Position numbers and translations under genes: made by a program. DNA of 64,000 nt from Cymodocea nodosa (taxonomy: Eukaryota; Streptophyta; Magnoliopsida; Alismatales; Cymodoceaceae): NCBI GenBank assembly GCA_036874045.1, contig CM072342.1:8268501-8332500 (forward strand), in the 5' to 3' direction. The notes under the pieces are model-generated. The model was not told where the DNA came from and made no database searches. It saw nothing but the letters and a program-made list of their open reading frames with translations. Of the stretch, positions 46,701-53,233 are shown one piece after another. How positions within the stretch are numbered: the stretch's first letter is position 1; each line of letters opens with the position of its first letter.

Positions 46701-47326
46701 TGAGTTGTTTCCTTCGGCCTTTGTCTCATCCTTCTATGCTTTTATCTGACATAGCTATTTGCCCTCTCAAGCATATGTGATCTTTGATCTTGAAGTTAAG
46801 CTAGATTTTACTTCTTCCCTTGGTTTTCATATATTAAGTTATTGATATATCAAAACCTAGAATGATATTTCTAACATTCATATGATCAACTCCACATTGT
46901 TAGATTAAGTCATTGATTTTTGTTATATCTATTTTTCTCTGTATTTTTAGTGATGCAAATCCACTTGAAGGATGTATTCCGGTGACTACAATTTTTGTTG
47001 AATTCATTGAGATGCCTGAAAACGATTCCAATTTGTCACTTTTTGAAAAGGGCAGGCCATTCACTTTATTGAAATTCATCAGATGTTAATTTGTGAACTT
47101 CATATTTATTACATAAACACATTTTTTCACTTTATGTTGGTTATTTCCCTGCAATATATTTTGATTTTGATGATCTTGCAAATGAATAACAGGCTTGATC
47201 AGCGGCTTTCTGCTGCTTGAATACAGGTGGATGCAAATAGCTGACCGCTTAACTGGGGAAATTTTTTTACTTAAGTTCACCATACTGGTTTTCATCCTTT
47301 CGTTCCTGGGAAGAATTTTCAGTTGA
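16646..47326 (+). CDS. GFA2: Mitochondrial-type DnaJ co-chaperone (GFA2-like), C-terminal seven exons
   Basis: Type I J-domain protein, a partner of Hsp70; the Arabidopsis relative GFA2 acts in the mitochondrial matrix. Exons: 16,646-16,737, 27,854-27,925, 28,255-28,311, 36,777-36,825, 36,902-36,971, 37,782-37,871, 47,227-47,326. All have GT/AG ends and matching phases, giving about 175 residues after the zinc-finger region: [20 protein letters not shown] (start of client-binding domain), [73 protein letters not shown], then a hydrophobic tail. The J domain, Gly/Phe region and CXXCXGXG fingers are not seen, so upstream exons should lie left of the window or be missing. No disabling change is visible. 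The family assignment comes from remembered family sequence; a paralogous mitochondrial DnaJ is possible. Confidence 0.88.
16738..18263. other. Intron DNA, nothing recognised
   Basis: First part of the 11.1-kb intron. AT-rich, no domains, several fortuitous short frames. Around 18,010-18,140 on the plus strand a frame reads [20 protein letters not shown], not recognised. Confidence 0.5.
18264..18353. repeat. Three perfect 30-bp tandem copies
   Basis: The unit begins ATGTTCTACAGGCGTGAGGA and occurs at 18,264, 18,294 and 18,324 without a mismatch. Because 30 is a multiple of 3 it gives a ten-residue repeat in any open frame, but no gene context supports translation. Perfect identity means the expansion is recent. 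Confidence 0.97.
19791..19990. repeat. GC-rich minisatellite, 30-bp unit, about 6.5 copies
   Basis: Units start at 19,791, 19,821, 19,851, 19,881, 19,911, 19,941 and 19,971, all exactly 30 bp apart, with the consensus GCAGTCGCGCGGACGCTGGC followed by GGAGGCAGAT. It is CpG-rich in an AT-rich setting. The GC-rich character continues to about 20,160. It lies between primer-binding site and gag-like region of the LTR element. Confidence 0.95.
20247..20478 (-). repeat. LTR of the minus-strand element
   Basis: On the minus strand it runs from TGTAAACTTG to CTCTCGCATAACA and is followed at once by a tRNA-Met-like primer site, which marks it as a 5' LTR. About 232 bp. Only 20 bp separate it from the coding region of the Harbinger transposase to the right. 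Confidence 0.65.
20479..21866 (+). mobile_element. PIF/Harbinger DNA transposon, 5' end missing
   Basis: A class II element with a DDE transposase gene and a 3' terminal region. The right end reads CCGTCGTGCACTAACAGACCC, so the inverted terminus would be GGGTCTGTTAGTGC, and it is followed by TAA (21,867-21,869), the usual three-base Harbinger target. A second, similar word (CCGTCCTACACTAAACCCC) sits about 100 bp inside. No matching left terminus is seen; an LTR begins 20 bp upstream of the transposase. The companion Myb-like ORF of this superfamily was not found. Confidence 0.85.
20499..21646 (+). CDS. PIF/Harbinger transposase (DDE_Tnp_4), three exons, one frameshift
   Basis: The transposase cuts and joins the element's ends in the nucleus. 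Exons 20,499-20,795, 20,875-21,100 and 21,166-21,646 join in phase at GT/AG sites. Exon 1: [29 protein letters not shown]. Exon 2: [11 protein letters not shown] (first catalytic Asp) and [12 protein letters not shown] (second Asp). Exon 3: [31 protein letters not shown] (catalytic Glu), then [19 protein letters not shown]. Near 21,420-21,427, in a run of seven T, the frame slips by one base before LLHNFIR; this could be real decay or a homopolymer error. The N-terminal end may be short, since the ATG follows directly on an acceptor-like TTATAG. Confidence 0.88.
21867..22806 (+). repeat. 5' LTR, right-hand 940 bp
   Basis: It aligns base for base from TAAGTCTCCAATTTTTTG with the 3' LTR from about 25,351, and ends GATCCCAACA just before the primer site. 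The left-hand part (about 690 bp) is absent: the Harbinger terminus takes its place, separated by the TAA target. Confidence 0.88.
22859..23590 (+). pseudogene. Sirevirus-type gag remnant
   Basis: It opens [20 protein letters not shown] and continues with [20 protein letters not shown], typical of Sirevirus-like copia gag (the FDG.NY..WK..M block). Downstream: [40 protein letters not shown], and a knuckle-like segment beyond 23,640. The gag would assemble the particle. Broken; no functional claim. Confidence 0.8.
24659..26294 (+). repeat. 3' LTR of the Sirevirus-like derivative
   Basis: It starts TGTTAGTTCATTATTTAC directly after AAAAAAGGAAGAGAT and ends CGATCTCAACA, 1,636 bp. It holds several loose inverted words (AAAGGTTTCG..., TATCCGAAATG...) and matches the partial 5' LTR in its last 944 bp. 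Confidence 0.9.
26295..27853. other. Intron DNA with a possible LTR relic
   Basis: On the minus strand about 27,060-26,926 contains CACTATATATACACC and ends near GGTATCACTTATATCATAGAGC, resembling an LTR promoter and a primer site, so a decayed minus-strand LTR element may end here. No pol domain seen. A plus-strand frame at 26,526-26,795 is not recognised. Confidence 0.35.
27854..27925 (+). CDS. GFA2: GFA2-like exon: [16 protein letters not shown] segment
   Basis: 24 codons, phase 0 at both ends. Acceptor AAACAG, donor GTAAAA. Reads [19 protein letters not shown] then ISFTQ, the conserved DP.F.R.G..D/VYV block of the DnaJ C-terminal domain. Reached across an 11.1-kb intron and separated from the next exon by only 329 bp. 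Confidence 0.93.
28255..28311 (+). CDS. GFA2: GFA2-like exon: [14 protein letters not shown] segment
   Basis: 19 codons, phase 0 at both ends, acceptor TTTTAG, donor [25 protein letters not shown] corresponds to the conserved A.LG....VPTL.G strand of type I DnaJ proteins. An 8.5-kb intron follows. Confidence 0.93.
28312..28559. other. Intron DNA, nothing recognised
   Basis: Short AT-rich start of the 8.5-kb intron before the copia fragment. Confidence 0.6.
28560..30342 (+). mobile_element. Ty1/copia 3' half: RT and RNase H
   Basis: Copia relic inside the 8.5-kb intron. RT-associated blocks at about 28,870-29,560 ([52 protein letters not shown]) and RNase H at about 29,690-30,330 (IEAEYRAM near 30,000, [36 protein letters not shown]). 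A polypurine-like AGGGGGGGTTTA leads into an LTR. Gag, protease and integrase are gone. Many breaks. Same broad lineage as the elements at 1 and 5,777. Confidence 0.88.
30343..30583 (+). repeat. Probable 3' LTR of the copia half-element
   Basis: It starts TGTTACCATGACATGG after the polypurine tract and contains CTATATAAAAACCC as a TATA-like signal. The end (CCTTTAACA, near 30,583) is a guess, as no partner is present. Confidence 0.5.
30584..31105. other. Intron DNA, nothing recognised
   Basis: AT-rich, with a T run at 30,781-30,795. No coding domain. Confidence 0.55.
31106..31190 (+). repeat. 5' LTR (85 bp)
   Basis: TGTTATATGGATCC to ACATTTCTAACA, followed at once by the primer site. Contains GTATATAAATAC. 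It shares the last 45 bp with the 3' LTR almost perfectly. Unusually short for a copia LTR. Confidence 0.85.
35715..35781 (+). repeat. 3' LTR (about 67 bp)
   Basis: TGTTATATGGATC to ACATTTCTAACA after a purine-rich GAGAAGGAGTGTTAG. It differs from the 5' copy by a replaced or missing middle segment that includes the TATA-like part. Confidence 0.85.
35800..35901. repeat. 51-bp tandem duplication
   Basis: ATTACTGTTAAGCATGCAAA and the following 31 bases occur twice in direct succession (35,800 and 35,851), apparently without mismatch. It starts about 20 bp after the copia 3' LTR. Confidence 0.95.
35902..36776. other. Intron end with a copia LTR scrap
   Basis: At 36,434-36,450 the words AAAGGAGAG and TGTTAAGGTTATAG look like a polypurine tract and the start of a plus-strand copia LTR (about 36,443-36,590, with CTATATATTATTG). 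No RNase H is attached. The rest is plain AT-rich intron. Confidence 0.45.
36777..36825 (+). CDS. GFA2: GFA2-like exon: [17 protein letters not shown] segment
   Basis: 49 bp, starts in phase 0 after GTGCAG and ends in phase 1 before GTATAT. It gives [16 protein letters not shown] and the first base of glycine, matching the family's IP.G.Q.G..L.L.G.G block. Only 76 bp of intron follow, a normal small plant intron. Confidence 0.92.
36902..36971 (+). CDS. GFA2: GFA2-like exon: [20 protein letters not shown] segment
   Basis: 70 bp, phase 1 in and phase 2 out, acceptor TTTCAG, donor GTATGT. Reads [14 protein letters not shown] and YVRFRVHFP, the G.GD..V...V..P ending of the DnaJ client-binding domain. 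Confidence 0.92.
37135..37340 (-). mobile_element. Copia 3' LTR scrap with RNase H tail
   Basis: Inside the 810-bp intron between exons 36,902-36,971 and 37,782-37,871. On the minus strand the end of a copia RNase H ([13 protein letters not shown]-like) leads to TTTGAAAGAG and an LTR of 152 bp (37,286 down to 37,135) that starts TGTTAGATG and ends CATCTAACA. A fragment only. Confidence 0.65.
37782..37871 (+). CDS. GFA2: GFA2-like exon: helical segment after the client-binding domain
   Basis: 90 bp, phase 2 at both ends, acceptor AAAG, donor GTGAGT. Reads [20 protein letters not shown] then ADKESINGK. The [11 protein letters not shown] run corresponds to the family's [11 protein letters not shown] helix. 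The next coding exon is 9,355 bp away. Confidence 0.92.
37872..38495. other. Start of the 9.4-kb intron, nothing recognised
   Basis: AT-rich. A purine-rich plus-strand run (about 38,020-38,170) could be decayed LINE sequence, but no domain is visible. Confidence 0.5.
38496..40930 (+). mobile_element. Ty1/copia element lacking gag and 3' end
   Basis: 5' LTR 38,496-38,619 (TGTTAGGGTGTAAATATG...), primer site TGGTATTAGAGC (38,620-38,631), then almost directly protease ([11 protein letters not shown], near 38,905), integrase (about 39,290-39,990, with GHPSLSKLQ and [10 protein letters not shown]-like runs) and the beginning of RT (about 40,470-40,930, [15 protein letters not shown]). Gag, the rest of RT and RNase H are missing. 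Many breaks. It ends where an inverted piece of a related element begins. Confidence 0.82.
40931..41527 (-). mobile_element. Inverted 5' piece of a related copia: LTR, primer site, gag start
   Basis: Read on the minus strand: LTR 41,527-41,401 (TATTAGAATGTAAATATG..., the same family as the LTR at 38,496, both with CCAATAGGCCCATT-like cores), primer site TGATATCAAAGC (41,400-41,389), leader and a gag start near 41,260 ([13 protein letters not shown]; then [18 protein letters not shown]). It stops at about 40,931, tail to tail with the plus-strand copy. Confidence 0.75.
41975..43217 (-). mobile_element. Copia 5' part: LTR, primer site, gag
   Basis: Minus strand: a probable LTR (about 43,217-43,007), primer site TGGTATTAGAGC (43,006-42,995), then gag (42,800-42,430: [60 protein letters not shown]; 42,490-42,230: [20 protein letters not shown]) and a knuckle ([15 protein letters not shown], near 42,160-42,115). 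This gag type is Tork/Ale-like copia. Protease and pol are missing. Inserted in the chromovirus gag. Confidence 0.82.
43218..43401. other. Junction DNA between two copia pieces
   Basis: About 180 bp between a 5' LTR and a 3' LTR of different copia fragments. Not recognised. Confidence 0.5.
43402..44577 (-). mobile_element. Copia 3' half: RT, RNase H, 3' LTR
   Basis: Minus strand: RT from 44,577 ([39 protein letters not shown], then [15 protein letters not shown] and [18 protein letters not shown]), RNase H to about 43,560 (end: [17 protein letters not shown]), polypurine TTTGAGGGAGAG, and a 130-bp 3' LTR (43,531-43,402, TGTTAGAG...CTCCAACA). It is broken in few places and its RT is well preserved, so it is one of the younger inserts in the intron. 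Confidence 0.87.
44590..46269 (+). mobile_element. Collapsed Sirevirus-like element: 5' LTR, primer site, scrap of 3' LTR
   Basis: A long LTR ends CATACGTTCCTAACA at 46,089 and is followed by TGGTATTAGAGCGGG and about 140 bp that look like a gag start. Then the LTR end recurs (46,236-46,269, TCCTCCTCT..TGAAGTTATACATTCCTAACA-like) and chromovirus integrase sequence resumes. So nearly all of the interior and the 3' LTR are gone. The LTR holds many loose GTTAG...CTAAC inverted words (44,800-45,400). Left limit is approximate. Resembles the LTR at 22,806 in its last 40 bp. Confidence 0.7.
46482..46611 (+). repeat. 3' LTR of the chromovirus shell
   Basis: Starts TGTTGCCAAGAATTAG right after GGGGGGAGTAA and shares GATACTATATTAGAAGT and GATCCAATCACC with the 5' remnant at 41,528. 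About 130 bp; the precise end is uncertain by around ten bases. Confidence 0.72.
46612..46950. other. Intron DNA, nothing recognised
   Basis: AT-rich, ending in a strong polypyrimidine stretch and TTTTTAG (46,944-46,950), which sets up the candidate exon that follows. Confidence 0.5.
46951..47089 (+). other. Candidate alternative terminal exon of the GFA2-like gene
   Basis: It follows TTTTTAG with a good pyrimidine tract. Entered in the phase left by the exon at 37,782-37,871, it stays open for 45 codons ([18 protein letters not shown], then [24 protein letters not shown]) to a TAA at 47,087. It would replace the WW/hydrophobic tail by an unrelated, more polar end. No homology recognised; it could be chance. 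Confidence 0.3.
47227..47326 (+). CDS. GFA2: GFA2-like terminal exon: WW motif and hydrophobic tail
   Basis: Acceptor ATACAG at 47,221-47,226. The G at 47,227 completes a tryptophan codon split by the intron. It reads [33 protein letters not shown] and a TGA stop. The WW..I...TG opening and the long hydrophobic run resemble the end of plant GFA2 proteins, where the tail may attach the chaperone to a membrane (inference). Neither a frame break nor a poor splice site is seen. Confidence 0.85.
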
Positions 47327-47980
47327 TTGTCTTTGACAATCACAGGTATGAACAGCTCTAACTGGATCTGAATAACCTTTTATCAGCTGAAGCATGTTCC
47401 ACCATTTAAATTTGTCCTTATTTCCTCACTGTTTACTTCATTTGAGGTCTGAAAAAGGTCCAATCTTACAAGTTTTTACCTTCATAAATGGAAATATTGT
47501 TTCTTAAGATTTGAATCCATGCCTTCAATCACAAGGAAGCCATTTTATTGCGCCAACTGTCAAAGCTTGCTCTGAAGATCAACTGAATACCAGGGAAAAT
47601 TTTACTACCTACGAACTGCACATAATGCGTATGTACCAAGAATCAAGGTGCAGCAGCCTCATGTTAACATTTAAGATTGCCATCCGACGTGCTACCGACT
47701 GGTGAATCTAAGCAGATGCTTTCAATGGCTTCCTGAAAGGGCTTCATCTAAGCTGGAAAATATCTTTCTGAAGAGGCTGATCCTACATCCTAATGTTAGA
47801 GATCATATCTGACATGCTCTTGGCTTATCCTGACGAGCAATTCACATTTTGTCGATATTCTTTTTTATTTATTCCTCTAACAATTTCCGTTATTATGAAG
47901 GAAATCAAGTTTCATTATCTTTTAACTTTTAAAAGTTTGTTTGGTCGTCCTAATTCATACGTAATGTAATTGCATTACAT
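47327..47980 (+). other. Probable 3' untranslated region of the GFA2-like gene
   Basis: Non-coding sequence after the TGA. A possible UTR intron runs from GTATGA (47,345) to TTCTTAAG (about 47,512). Past this, DNA of more balanced composition continues to about 47,830, then T-rich DNA with TTTTATTTATTCC-like words. No clear AATAAA before about 47,980. Inferred from position only. Confidence 0.4.
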
Positions 47981-49359
47981 TTTGTAACTAGAATGTGCTT
48001 TGCATGGGCAAATGCAAGTGTTAGTATTGAAACGTATCATAGAAACATGCATAAACCGATTCATGATGTGTTGGTCATAGGTGTCATATAAATGGTTTAA
48101 AATATGTGATCAGTATGTAATGAACGAACAAATTCCTGTGCATGAGAAGCAAGTATACGATAATTGCCTAGTTTTTTGAGGAAAGACAACTTCAAAATTA
48201 CAGCAATATTCCTGCATTGGTTAAGGTATGCATCTAATAATGTGGTTGATATGCTCCACCTGTATATACTTTGTACAATAGAACGCAGCATAAATCAATC
48301 TCCATTGGCACGAATGCACATCAAAAAAATTGCATCTAGCCTACAAGACAAGCAAATTACAATAGTTAACTGAAGGCATCTTGAAAAGGAATAGAGTTTA
48401 ACTTGAAAAGGAAATAGTTTCATATGTAAGTTCTTGTACATGTACGCAAGAATTTACAAACTAGCTCCCAAAGATGAGCTTTGTGAAGATATAGCAGTGT
48501 ACTTTGACCTTATTGTAACACTATAATTACCGAGCAATAGATGAAATTCTTGAAAATATGAGAAAAAAGGGAAAAGAGATAGTCACCACCTAATTTAATT
48601 TAAAGGAAAATTAGGAAAAACTTATATGTAATGTATAAATACATGTAAAGTGAATGAGTTCATGTAGTCTTGATAACCAAAGTGTTTGGATAAGCATTTT
48701 GAGTATATGTAAAAAAGGTGTTAAATATTTTATATGTTCAATTTCTTGACCTTTTAGATATCATTAGATGTGTAAATGAGATGATGTATGTTGGTATCTA
48801 GTTGTGTAAAACATAGAAAGAATGAAAGAATGAATTTTTATACTTATACAAATGAATAGAGGTAAGAGTTTGGGAGAGGGATGTATAAATATCCCTCTAT
48901 TCATATAATGAGTGACGAATGAGTCTTATATGATTTTAGTCTAAATGTCTTAAGTACATTGTAGTGAAAGCAAACAAGCAAAGTAAACAATATCAATAAA
49001 AGCAAATGTAAGATAATTTGAAATATATAGAATGGTAACGTCTGTTAGTGCCCTCCTAAAAAATATCTTGGTTGATTTTAATACAAAATTAATTAATTAT
49101 CACTTATATAATGTAAAGTCTAACGATAGTCTAAAGAATGAGAAAATTATAGAATTCCATCTTAAAAGATGAAAGGGGAATTTTTTTTTTAATATATTAT
49201 TATTTTATCCTTTAAGAGAAGAGGATAACATGTGAGTCTCAATGGACACTCAAATAATTTGGTATACACTAGGAATATCTAAAGAGATGAAAGTTTGTAG
49301 AAGGCATTGCTAGGCCCTAACACATTAAATGCATAATGACTTAACTAAGTGTATATACA
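47981..49359. other. Intergenic DNA, nothing recognised
   Basis: AT-rich, only fortuitous short frames. Around 48,950-49,130 are A-rich runs (AAACAAGCAAAGTAAACAA) that resemble gypsy LTR flanks, without firm support. Confidence 0.5.
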
Positions 49360-50357
49360 ATGCAATCAATAGTAGTAATAGTAAGTTACCAAATTACCCA
49401 TTAAGTTATCTATAACTTAACAAAGGTAGTCCGTTGAGTTATCTGTAACTCAATAAACTTAATTCGTTGAGTTAAAAAGTAACTCAATAGAGAGAGCAAC
49501 TTAATTAGTAAATACTACACTCTATCTATAGCATCCTAGAATTTGATTTCCATTACTCCTTAAGGGTTCGACCTATTCTTGCACACTTATACAATTAACG
49601 TTGTGTACTTGCAGTAAACTAAACAAACAAGTTTACTGAATTTAAATCTTGTTTGGAAATTGCTTGTTTACTTATAAAAATTACATTTGAGCAAATAAGA
49701 CACTATCCATATTAGATTATAGATGAATAAGTGATATTTTTAAACTTATTTTCATCTCAAGGATTAATAAATCTCCAAAGTCCAAAGATATAGAATTGCA
49801 TTAGGGTCGTTCCCTTAATTAAGTCATAAGATTGCATTTAGTATGTGTGCATGACCTTAAACCTTATATAACATACTAAATGCAATCTTATGACTTAACT
49901 AAGGGAACGACCCTAATGCAATTCTATATCTTTGGACTTTGGAGATTTATTAATCCTTGAGATGAAAATAAGTTTAAAAATATCACTTATTCATCCATAA
50001 TCTAATATGGGTAGTGTCTTATTTGCTCAAATGTAATTTTTATAAGTAAACAAGCAATTTCCAAACAAGATTTAAATTCAGTAAACTTGTTTGTTTAGTT
50101 TACTGCAAGTACACAACGTTAATTGTATAAGTGTGCAAGAATAGGTTGAACCCTTAAGGAGTAATGGAAATCAAATTTTAGGATGCTATAGATAGAGTGT
50201 AGTATTTACTAATTAAGTTGCTCTCTCCATTGAGTTACTTTTTAACTCAACGAATTAAGTTCATTGAGTTACAAATAACTCAACAAACTACCATTGTTAA
50301 GTTATAGATAACTCAACAAGCAATTTGGTAACTTACTATTACTACTGTTGATTGCAT
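49360..50357. repeat. Near-perfect 487-bp inverted repeat with 24-bp loop
   Basis: Left arm 49,360-49,846, right arm 49,871-50,357, equal in length and around 95-97% complementary by eye. Examples: TGCATTAGGGTCGTTCCCTT pairs with AAGGGAACGACCCTAATGCA, and TTGTTTGGTTTACTG-like words near 49,620 pair with those near 50,095. Each arm matches, with divergence, the right part of the gypsy-type LTR at about 52,810-53,100 (CCGTTGAGTTA..TAACTCAA, CTTGCACAC.TATACAA, TGTACTTGCAGT). So it is two LTR pieces placed in opposite directions. Transcribed, it would form a long hairpin RNA. Confidence 0.92.
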
Positions 50358-51419
50358 AGGAATGCAGCCATCCATTGGGTTATCTCAGAAAATGTAAACA
50401 ACACCCTTATGCTCCTTGAATATTACTTATATTAGATTTAACATTGAGCAATTTTAGCATTCAAATATTTCAAATAATAAATAGGTTCAAATACTTCAAA
50501 TAATAAATAGGTCAAGCACAATTTCAAAGATTTAAACTAACTGATTTCAAGATTTAGTCATACAGTTTTATACTGATTGAAATAAAATAAACACAACATT
50601 TAACAACTATTAACAAGCACCAAAGATGCAAACATAAAACTTAATAGAATAAATATAAACATATATGTTCCTTAAGGTAGACGATTGAGATATGATAAAC
50701 TCTCTATTGAAAATAAAAGACTTTCAACACTACATGTGACGTGGTTATACCTTTGAAAACTTAATCACTTACTATTAAATGCTACTCTCCTTATTGAATT
50801 GTAAACCTACACTTTTGTAAGATGATCTCTTCAATGAATCGACATCAACCTAACACCAAAGATGGAAACTTTAACTGTTTCCTGAGAGATAATTTAGTAT
50901 TTGGTGAAGAAATATTTCCTTCTTATAATGCAATCACTCATTTACAGTAGTTGTTAATCACCATGGTTTACTTGGAATCGACCTAACTCTAGAAATTATC
51001 CTTACAAACCTTTGATGAATGGTGGGTGGCGATGGTAGGAGATGTCTCAAGGAACATTTGACACTTTCTATAATGAGTGTGGTTATCTCCCCCTTACTTT
51101 GATGTCTTTCAATCTTTTTATATTTTCCTTTCATAATAATTGTTGTCACCAAAATGATTGGCTGAATTTTCCTTCCTACATATCAACAATGGTAATAACT
51201 TCTTCCCTTCCATGATAGAGATCATAGGCATGAATCATGCAATGTGGTTTTCCTATGTATTTTCTACAATTGCTCTATGTTTAGAAAGAAAAAGTGCATA
51301 ATATTAACGGTTAAATGATGGTTAATTACATAATTTTTAGCTTATCATATGAAAATTAAGTCATTATGTTATAATTGCACTGTTATAAGCTTTAATGAAA
51401 GAATCTGCATAATTCTAGG
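50358..51419. other. Intergenic DNA, nothing recognised
   Basis: AT-rich. CAAATACTTCAAATAATAAATAGGT occurs in two close copies near 50,462 and 50,490. No domain. May be the outer flank of the gypsy LTR to the right, whose left end I could not fix. Confidence 0.5.
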
Positions 51420-53215
51420 AAATTAACGTTAATTTAGTGCATTTCTGAATTGTCGGTAAATTGCAGGCTGTGAAATTCTTAAGTATCCAAATTTTCTGTT
51501 ATTTCGGAGAGTTATGTTTAATGTACCAGACAGTTATGTTTTAAATGCTTAAAGAATACTTTATTATTTTCTGGATTGCACATGTTGAATTTAAATGCTT
51601 TAGTATATCACGTGAGATGCACATGTTTAACTCGTTAAGTTAGCATAACTGTACGCATTGAGTTACATGAATACACACTAAGGTAACGCGTTATGTTAGC
51701 GGCTTATTTCTTTATTGCACGTGTTTTATAGTTAAATCAATGAAGTAAGTTTGTTAAGTTATCCGTAACTCCACGGATCATTTATTTTCTAATATGCCAC
51801 TGTAGCAGTTACAGAAACAGGACATTCGAAGGAAGACCACGATTGCACATATCATGCAAGATATCGATCATGGAAGGAAGAAGAAATCACCATCGTTGAT
51901 ATGAATGAAGGAAATCCAACTGATCATCTAAGGAGAAGTAGTTACCATTAAAGAAATATAAAAGAAAAGGAGAAAGACGAAGAGGGGGTGGCCAATGTGT
52001 GTGTAGAGGAGGACAAATCGAGCTATCTACAGGCAGCATTGGAAGTTCCCTGAAGTTCCACACCAACCACCACCACCACCATAATCACCAACCATCGAAG
52101 GTCTGTGAGGATACTTTCCTAATGTCGGGTCGATTCCGAGCCAAACACGATGCTTGACAACCACTATGAGGAGTAATCGCGTCGTGGGAAGGGAAACTAT
52201 TTTTACCAAGCACCGACTCATATCTCAGGAGATTGTAAAGCTTTTAGCCTTGGTTTCGGGTTGATGCCAGTATGCTGAAGAGGAGATCATTTTGCAATTC
52301 TGGACTCGCGATTCTATAGGGAGAGGAGGCAGAATTGTAAGTGATTAAGTTTTCAATGGTGTAATCGTGTAGCATGTAGTGATGAAAGTATTTAATGTCG
52401 ATAGAGAATTTTTACATTCCACTTTTCGCCCATTTTCATGAACATCTCAAAACAAAAATACCAAAAACAACAACTTATCTATATTCGTATTTCGTATTTA
52501 AGTGTTGTATTGTTTGTTTTGTATCGTGATTAAAGTTATCATTGTCAGTATTGTGAATGTCTTATGTTTGTTTGATTTCGAAAATAAATAATAGTTTTAC
52601 AGTTTACTAAAATTGAATTTATTCAAAGTACTTAAAGATTTTAATGATTACTGTTTGAAATATCTGGATGTTAGTATGGCTTAATGATAAATTTAATGTT
52701 CACTAACATTAAAGAGCTTAATTGATGTTATTTACAATCTGTGGAACTGCCCAATGGTTGGTCGAATTCCTTTGTAAATAGCAGTATTAAATTGGAACGA
52801 TAGGCTCGTGAAGTTAACTTAAATTTACGAGATTAGTCCGTTGAGTTAGCCATAACTCCACGAACTTAGTTTGTTGTGTTAATTGTAACTCAACGAAGTG
52901 ATTACTGAACACATTAAGTATAATAAAAAATGGAACAGTACACAATTCTCAATCAATTCTCTATGAGATCAACTTGTACTTGCACACAAATACAATATAC
53001 ACTATGCACTTGCAGTTAAAATACAAATTGGAATTAATATCTAATTTGTGTGAAAGGTTGTTTGTTTACTTCTAAAAAGGAATTACTAATATAAGCATAA
53101 GGATAAATTAACCAAGTAAAAACAGAAGTTAACAAATGTAAATTTTCTAGCGATGCTACCTATGAACTAAACGAGTTCTCTAGTGCTGCCTAAAGCTGAA
53201 CCAAATAAGTTTTTC
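51420..53215 (+). repeat. Athila-like gypsy 5' LTR (left end uncertain)
   Basis: A long LTR deduced from what follows it: a tRNA-Asp-type primer site at 53,216. It has an inferred promoter (AAATATAAAAGAAAAGG, near 51,953-51,970). U3 contains AACTCGTTAAGTT (51,629), TCACGTGA (51,608-51,615) and a second CACGTG (51,718-51,723). The region 52,830-52,900 carries TTGAGTTA...TAACTC dyads. The left limit was set where shared sequence begins and could be several hundred bases off. Confidence 0.65.
51953..51970 (+). promoter_or_regulatory. TATA box of the gypsy-type LTR
   Basis: AAATATAAAAG on the plus strand in an otherwise mixed-composition region, with a transcript start expected about 30 bp further right. 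The shared U3 block lies about 230-350 bp upstream. Confidence 0.5.
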
Positions 53216-53233
53216 TAGCGCCGTTGCCAGGGA
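53216..53233 (+). other. Primer-binding site, tRNA-Asp type
   Basis: TAGCGCCGTTGCCAGGGA, two differences from the TGGCGCCGTTGCCGGGGA typical of Athila-type gypsy elements, complementary to the 3' end of tRNA-Asp. A related TTTTCTAGCG word occurs 65 bp upstream (53,141). Confidence 0.8.

Noticed and set aside
47511-47705. A 64-codon frame after the gene
   Set aside because: Lies in the probable 3' untranslated region; no homology or splice logic linking it to the coding sequence.
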